64,000 bases of DNA from G963662265 sp963668545 (lineage in GTDB: Bacteria > Spirochaetota > Spirochaetia > CADAEX01), in assembly GCA_963668545.1 (NCBI GenBank), contig OY764868.1, positions 930,001-994,000 of the forward strand, in the 5' to 3' direction. Within the stretch, counting starts at the first letter, position 1. Each line of letters opens with the position of its first letter. The notes below the pieces were generated by a model. That model saw nothing but the letters and a program-made list of their open reading frames with translations. It was not told the origin of the DNA and did not search any database. Shown piece after piece: positions 62,708-64,000 of this stretch. Position numbers and translations under genes: made by a program.

Positions 62708-63568
62708 CTATCCCAGTAATTGCAATACTGACTGTGATTTTGTATTAGCCTGTGCAAGCATTGCTGTTCCAGCCTGTGTAAGTATCTGGTTCTTGGTGTA
62801 GTCAACCATTTCATTTGCCATATCAAGGTCTCTTATTCTTGATTCAGCAGCCTGAAGGTTTTCAGCACCAACATCAATACCCTTGATAGCAGTATCAAGT
62901 CTGTTCTGGTATGCACCGAGGTCTGCTCTCTGCTTATTAACTTTTTTGAGAGCTCCGTCAATGACACCAATTGACATGTTGGCATTATCAGGTGTTGAGA
63001 GTGTTAAGATAGAGTCATCGCCGACATTTCTGACGCCCAGGCCTTTTGCTGTCATTGTTCCGATAAAAACCTGTTCCCTCTGGTCCATGTTGGCACCGAT
63101 ATGGAGCCACATTGATGCAGTAACAGTGTTCTGTCCGTCTTCCCTTGCAAACCGTCCTGTAAGCATGTTAAGACCGTTAAACTGTGCATGTGAAGCGATT
63201 CTGTCAATTTCATCAACCAGCTGTGAAACTTCAACCTGGATCTGCATCCTGTCTTCAGCTGTGTAGATACCGTTTGAAGACTGTACAGCAAGTTCTCTTA
63301 ACCTGTGGAGTATATCTTCTGTTTCCTGAAGATAGCCTTCACTTGTCTGAATAAAAGAGATTCCGTCAGCAGCATTTCTTGAAGCCTGTTTAAGACCCCT
63401 GATCTGAGCTCTCATTTTTTCAGATACTGCAAGTCCTGAGGCATCATCTCCGCCTTTGGTAATTCTTAAACCTGATGAAAGTTTAGCCATGTTTGATTCA
63501 GTTGCTCTGTTGGTTACTCCCAAAGATCTCTGTGCGAACATAGCACTCAAATTGTGATTAATTATCAT
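62708..63568 (-). CDS. flaB: Flagellin, FlaB-type (second copy)
   Basis: From the ATG at 63568 (GGGAGGAA upstream) this is 286 residues, the exact length class of FlaB. It begins MIINHNLSAMFAQRSLGVTN and shares KLSSGLRITKGGDDASGLAV and AMLAQANTKSQSVLQLLG with the first copy. The centre differs slightly (TGRFAREDGQNTVTASMWLH). Periplasmic flagella of spirochaetes have several FlaB paralogues in the filament core, so the two copies are probably not redundant. The reading frame extends upstream to 63721, but the leader signals mark 63568. Confidence 0.95.
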   Translation of the reverse strand: MIINHNLSAMFAQRSLGVTNRATESNMAKLSSGLRITKGGDDASGLAVSEKMRAQIRGLKQASRNAADGISFIQTSEGYLQETEDILHRLRELAVQSSNGIYTAEDRMQIQVEVSQLVDEIDRIASHAQFNGLNMLTGRFAREDGQNTVTASMWLHIGANMDQREQVFIGTMTAKGLGVRNVGDDSILTLSTPDNANMSIGVIDGALKKVNKQRADLGAYQNRLDTAIKGIDVGAENLQAAESRIRDLDMANEMVDYTKNQILTQAGTAMLAQANTKSQSVLQLLG

Positions 63569-63590
63569 TTCTTCCTCCCTGATATTATCA

Positions 63591-63606
63591 CAGGCATCCT
63601 TGCCTG
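63591..63606 (-). promoter_or_regulatory. CsrA-type hairpin in leader of second flagellin
   Basis: On the minus strand CAGGCAAGGATGCCTG forms a perfect 5-bp stem with loop AAGGAT. It matches the CsrA consensus (RUACARGGAUGU) over GCAAGGATGC. Its GGA lies about 30 nt before the ATG. The Shine-Dalgarno GGGAGGAA has a second GGA. Confidence 0.82.
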
Positions 63607-63711
63607 ATTTTTTTAAAAAAAATGTTAAAGACCCTAATTTATTACCGATAATAAGAATGATAAGGGATAATCCTTCCTTATTTAAAAGGAGAAATAAACC
63701 CTTATTTATAC

Positions 63712-63739
63712 AATTCGGCAACAGTATTTATAATCTTTA
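63712..63739 (-). promoter_or_regulatory. Candidate sigma-28 promoter of second flagellin
   Basis: On the minus strand TAAA (63739-63736) and GCCGAATT (63719-63712) are 16 bp apart, close to the flagellar sigma consensus TAAA-N15-GCCGATAA. Transcription from about 63703 would give a leader of about 135 nt that contains the CsrA hairpin and further GGA motifs. Confidence 0.45.
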
Positions 63740-63770
63740 ACTCAGGAAGAAAAAAATAATAAAAAAAATA

Positions 63771-64000
63771 TTAATTGTTTCTCAGTTTTCTGATTTGATC
63801 AATATATTGTTTTGCGACCGGATCATTACTGTCATATTCAAGTACAACATGAAAAAACCCTTCCGCCTCATCAATGTTACCCTTTTTCATGGCTACAATA
63901 CCGAGGTTAGAGATGATTTTTGTGTTTTCATTTTCCATTGAGAGGGCTTCTCTCAGCAGTGTTTCGGATTCTTTAAGATTGTCAAGTTCAATGTTGCAGA
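63771..64000 (-). CDS. C-terminal part of a TPR protein
   Basis: The gene is cut by the right edge; 75 complete residues remain. The pattern LDNLKESETLLREALSME, followed by NLGIVAMKKGNIDEAEGFFHVV and LEYDSNDPVAKQYI, is two tetratricopeptide repeats. It lies upstream of the second flagellin gene on the same strand. Its function cannot be told from this piece. Confidence 0.75.
   Translation of the reverse strand, partial: CNIELDNLKESETLLREALSMENENTKIISNLGIVAMKKGNIDEAEGFFHVVLEYDSNDPVAKQYIDQIRKLRNN

Noticed and set aside
63626..63651. Sigma-28-like TAAA-N15-CCGATAA on the plus strand
   Set aside because: It points away from the flagellin gene and no plus-strand gene follows. The sequence is part of a near-palindrome (TTATTACCGATAATAA), so chance symmetry explains it.

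Overview
The window reads as chromosomal DNA of a spirochaete of fairly low GC content. The evidence is a flagellar block with two FlaB-type flagellins, FlaG, FliD, FlgK, FlgL, FliW and CsrA, a P83/100-family antigen homologue, a UDPGP-family uridylyltransferase of spirochaete type, and several hypothetical proteins that sit among flagellar genes. The flagellar gene order resembles that of Treponema, but genus and species cannot be fixed from the sequence alone. No rRNA, tRNA, insertion sequence or CRISPR array was seen.

Layout. (1) 1-6.7 kb: mazG; a phage-shock module (pspA-pspC-unknown gene transcribed leftward from a sigma-54 promoter, with the activator pspF divergent); a class V aminotransferase; a sodium:solute symporter. 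(2) 6.8-16.6 kb: a secreted C11 (clostripain-like) lipoprotein peptidase, an OB-fold secreted protein and a methyltransferase; then a TRAP-transporter operon (dctP-dctQ-dctM) with a zinc alcohol dehydrogenase, facing a LysR regulator and a Cache-HAMP sensor that has no output domain. A TTATG-N5-CATAA dyad is present both at the TRAP promoter and upstream of the sensor promoter. (3) 16.8-32.6 kb: ABC-F ATPase, RNA methyltransferase, a beta-propeller protein, P83/100, a Nudix enzyme, a RHH/RelE toxin-antitoxin pair, hflKC, metG (apparently leaderless), a FemX-like ligase, a degenerate GGDEF protein and murD. (4) 32.7-48.2 kb: a 29-residue bS22/mS38-like protein, dxs, a nickel-pincer (LarA-like) enzyme, ferredoxin, a 35-bp direct repeat, UDPGP, a DUF4015 protein, dinB, a membrane protein with a decayed M28 domain, nitroreductase, GNAT, GH3 and trxB. 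(5) 48.3-64 kb: a transglutaminase-like protein, flgN-flgK-flgL-fliW-csrA rightward, then on the other strand a coupled cluster (small unknown gene-tsaE-tsaB-HD-GYP), PilZ, an unknown gene, fliD, flaG, two flagellin genes and a truncated TPR gene.

How the parts fit together. Both flagellin genes carry a short leader hairpin with a GGA-containing loop about 30 nt before the start codon, plus a GGA in the Shine-Dalgarno. That is the expected shape of a CsrA target, and fliW-csrA is encoded in the same window, so a FliW-CsrA-flagellin homeostatic circuit is the best-supported regulatory system here. Cyclic di-GMP proteins cluster nearby (HD-GYP, PilZ), with a degenerate GGDEF protein elsewhere. 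Several genes have unusual expression signals: tsaE appears to start at CTG, metG and the nitroreductase have promoters almost abutting the ATG, and dxs and flaG sit directly behind intrinsic terminators. No wholly new multi-gene system could be demonstrated. The most novel candidates are the TRAP/dehydrogenase/LysR/sensor island, the LarA-like enzyme without its cofactor genes, the third psp gene, and the paired repeat at 36.5 kb.
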